This document shows, piece after piece, positions 12,782 through 13,233 of a DNA stretch of 13,233 nt. Where the stretch lies: the NCBI GenBank assembly GCA_043720875.1, contig JAYSRU010000143.1, positions 1 through 13,233 of the forward strand, given 5' to 3'. The notes under the pieces are model-generated. The model did no database searches, was not told the DNA's origin, and worked only from the letters and a program-made list of their open reading frames with translations. The stretch's first letter is position 1. Every line of letters starts with the position of its first letter. The stretch comes from JAYSRU01 sp043720875 (GTDB lineage: Bacteria > Bacteroidota > Bacteroidia > Flavobacteriales_D > Crocinitomicaceae). A program made the position numbers and the translations under genes.

Positions 12782-13134
12782 TATAAAGCCTTTCTTATAG
12801 CAACTTGATGCATGTCATATCCGTATGGTTTGAGTGCCTTTAGCCAGCCTTCGCGGCTTTCAATGATCGCGCCAGTGCATCCACGTTCGCGGCCCCATTG
12901 TTCGGCGCGGGGTATCAGTGTTTCAATGATGGTCTGCATGTCGCCCACCGCCACTAGCCCATGCACATCCTTGCGGCCTGACGGGTAGTATTTGATCTCG
13001 ACACAGACAGCAGACTGTTCTTCTTCCAGCATGGCAATCCAGCCATTGGCAATTGCATCGTCCAGATATGTGATAGGGTAAAATTCAGGATCCATGACTT
13101 CCGCGAAAGCCTCTTGGAAGTCTGCGTAACTCAC
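12781..13134 (-). CDS. Phage protein with acetyltransferase-like pattern
   Basis: This 117-residue protein starts with GTG at 13134, which overlaps the upstream gene's TGA (GTGA). It has the layout of a small protein often encoded near portal genes in tailed phages and prophages. That layout is an N-terminal region around AIANGWIAMLEEEQSAVCVEI, a mid GLVAVGDMQTIIETLIPRAEQWGRERGC strand-helix unit, and ending with REGWLKALKPYGYDMHQVAIRKAL. Several such proteins are annotated GNAT-like because of the helix-strand pattern around ExWAxxxGC; I see no acetyl-CoA P-loop (Q/RxxGxG/A), so catalysis is doubtful. The function is unknown. GC-rich codon use differs sharply from the genes left of the junction. 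Confidence 0.78.
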   Translation of the reverse strand: MSYADFQEAFAEVMDPEFYPITYLDDAIANGWIAMLEEEQSAVCVEIKYYPSGRKDVHGLVAVGDMQTIIETLIPRAEQWGRERGCTGAIIESREGWLKALKPYGYDMHQVAIRKAL

Positions 13135-13233
13135 GACTCAACCTCGTCTGGCCTGCGTTGGCTTGGACGCCCGCCGCTTGATACGCCGCCGCCTGTTGTG
13201 CCGCCAACCGGAGCCGTGGGATCGCCGCCAGCG
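13131..13233 (-). CDS. C-terminal fragment of a Gly-rich phage protein (cut by window end)
   Basis: The last 33 codons of a minus-strand gene are seen, rich in Gly, Thr, Pro and Arg (GGDPTAPVGGTTGGG, then RPSQRRPDEVES), with a TGA at 13133 to 13131 overlapping the next gene's GTG. The frame and the four-base overlap make it a real gene end. From its place before the small GNAT-like gene it could be the flexible tail of the portal (head-tail connector) protein, but nothing in the fragment itself proves that. Confidence 0.6.
   Translation of the reverse strand, partial: AGGDPTAPVGGTTGGGVSSGGRPSQRRPDEVES

Overview
The window is mostly (positions 1 to about 12,350) an AT-rich chromosome segment from a member of the Bacteroidota, probably a marine or freshwater flavobacterium-like lineage. 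Evidence for this: a Type IX secretion C-terminal domain on a CotH-family protein, the families DUF4293, DUF6132 and DUF983 typical of the phylum, almost no Shine-Dalgarno sequences, and several promoters with the Bacteroidota -7 box TAnnTTTG. The last ~880 bases (about 12,350-13,233) are visibly GC-rich and carry phage structural genes of a different coding style. The boundary is abrupt.

Layout. 68-1370 (+): TauE/SafE permease, DUF6132 membrane peptide and thioredoxin. 1631-2029 (+): DUF983 protein. 2113-4822 (+): a tight operon of a CstB-like persulfide dioxygenase/pseudo-rhodanese/rhodanese fusion, a rhodanese lipoprotein, an HMA-domain protein and a TPMT-family methyltransferase. 4872-5324 (+): a lipoprotein with two CxxCH haem motifs. 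5388-7859 (+): DUF4293 protein and a Uup-type ABC-F ATPase, ended by a hairpin terminator. 7995-8696 (+): pirin. 8697-9039: gene-free, with a foldback/direct-repeat element and a long hairpin. 9040-9666 (+): nitroreductase. 9681-9714: perfect bidirectional terminator. 9736-11793 (-): secreted P-domain/CotH/T9SS protein. 11889-12287 (-): DCC-type thiol oxidoreductase. ~12,350 to the end (-): three phage-type genes, the first cut off by the junction and the last cut off by the window end.

How the genes work together. The first 4.8 kb reads as a reactive-sulfur handling locus. Persulfide sulfur would be oxidised to sulfite by the dioxygenase or moved by rhodanese domains, sulfite or related anions exported by TauE, and thiols kept reduced by thioredoxin. 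The HMA protein and methyltransferase would add metal or thiol chemistry. The strongest new observation is regulatory. Three promoters here (before tauE, the DUF983 gene and the dioxygenase) each have a CRP/FNR-like box (GTGA-N6-T(C/T)AC) whose centre is exactly 36.5 bases upstream of the last G of a -7-like box. This suggests one Crp/Fnr-family activator controls all three units from a class II position. At the dioxygenase promoter the box abuts a perfect 25-base palindrome.

The phage-like right end has no integrase, tRNA or att site at its boundary and begins inside a structural gene. It is either an assembly or library chimera or an unusual insertion, and should not be read as an ordinary prophage without independent evidence.
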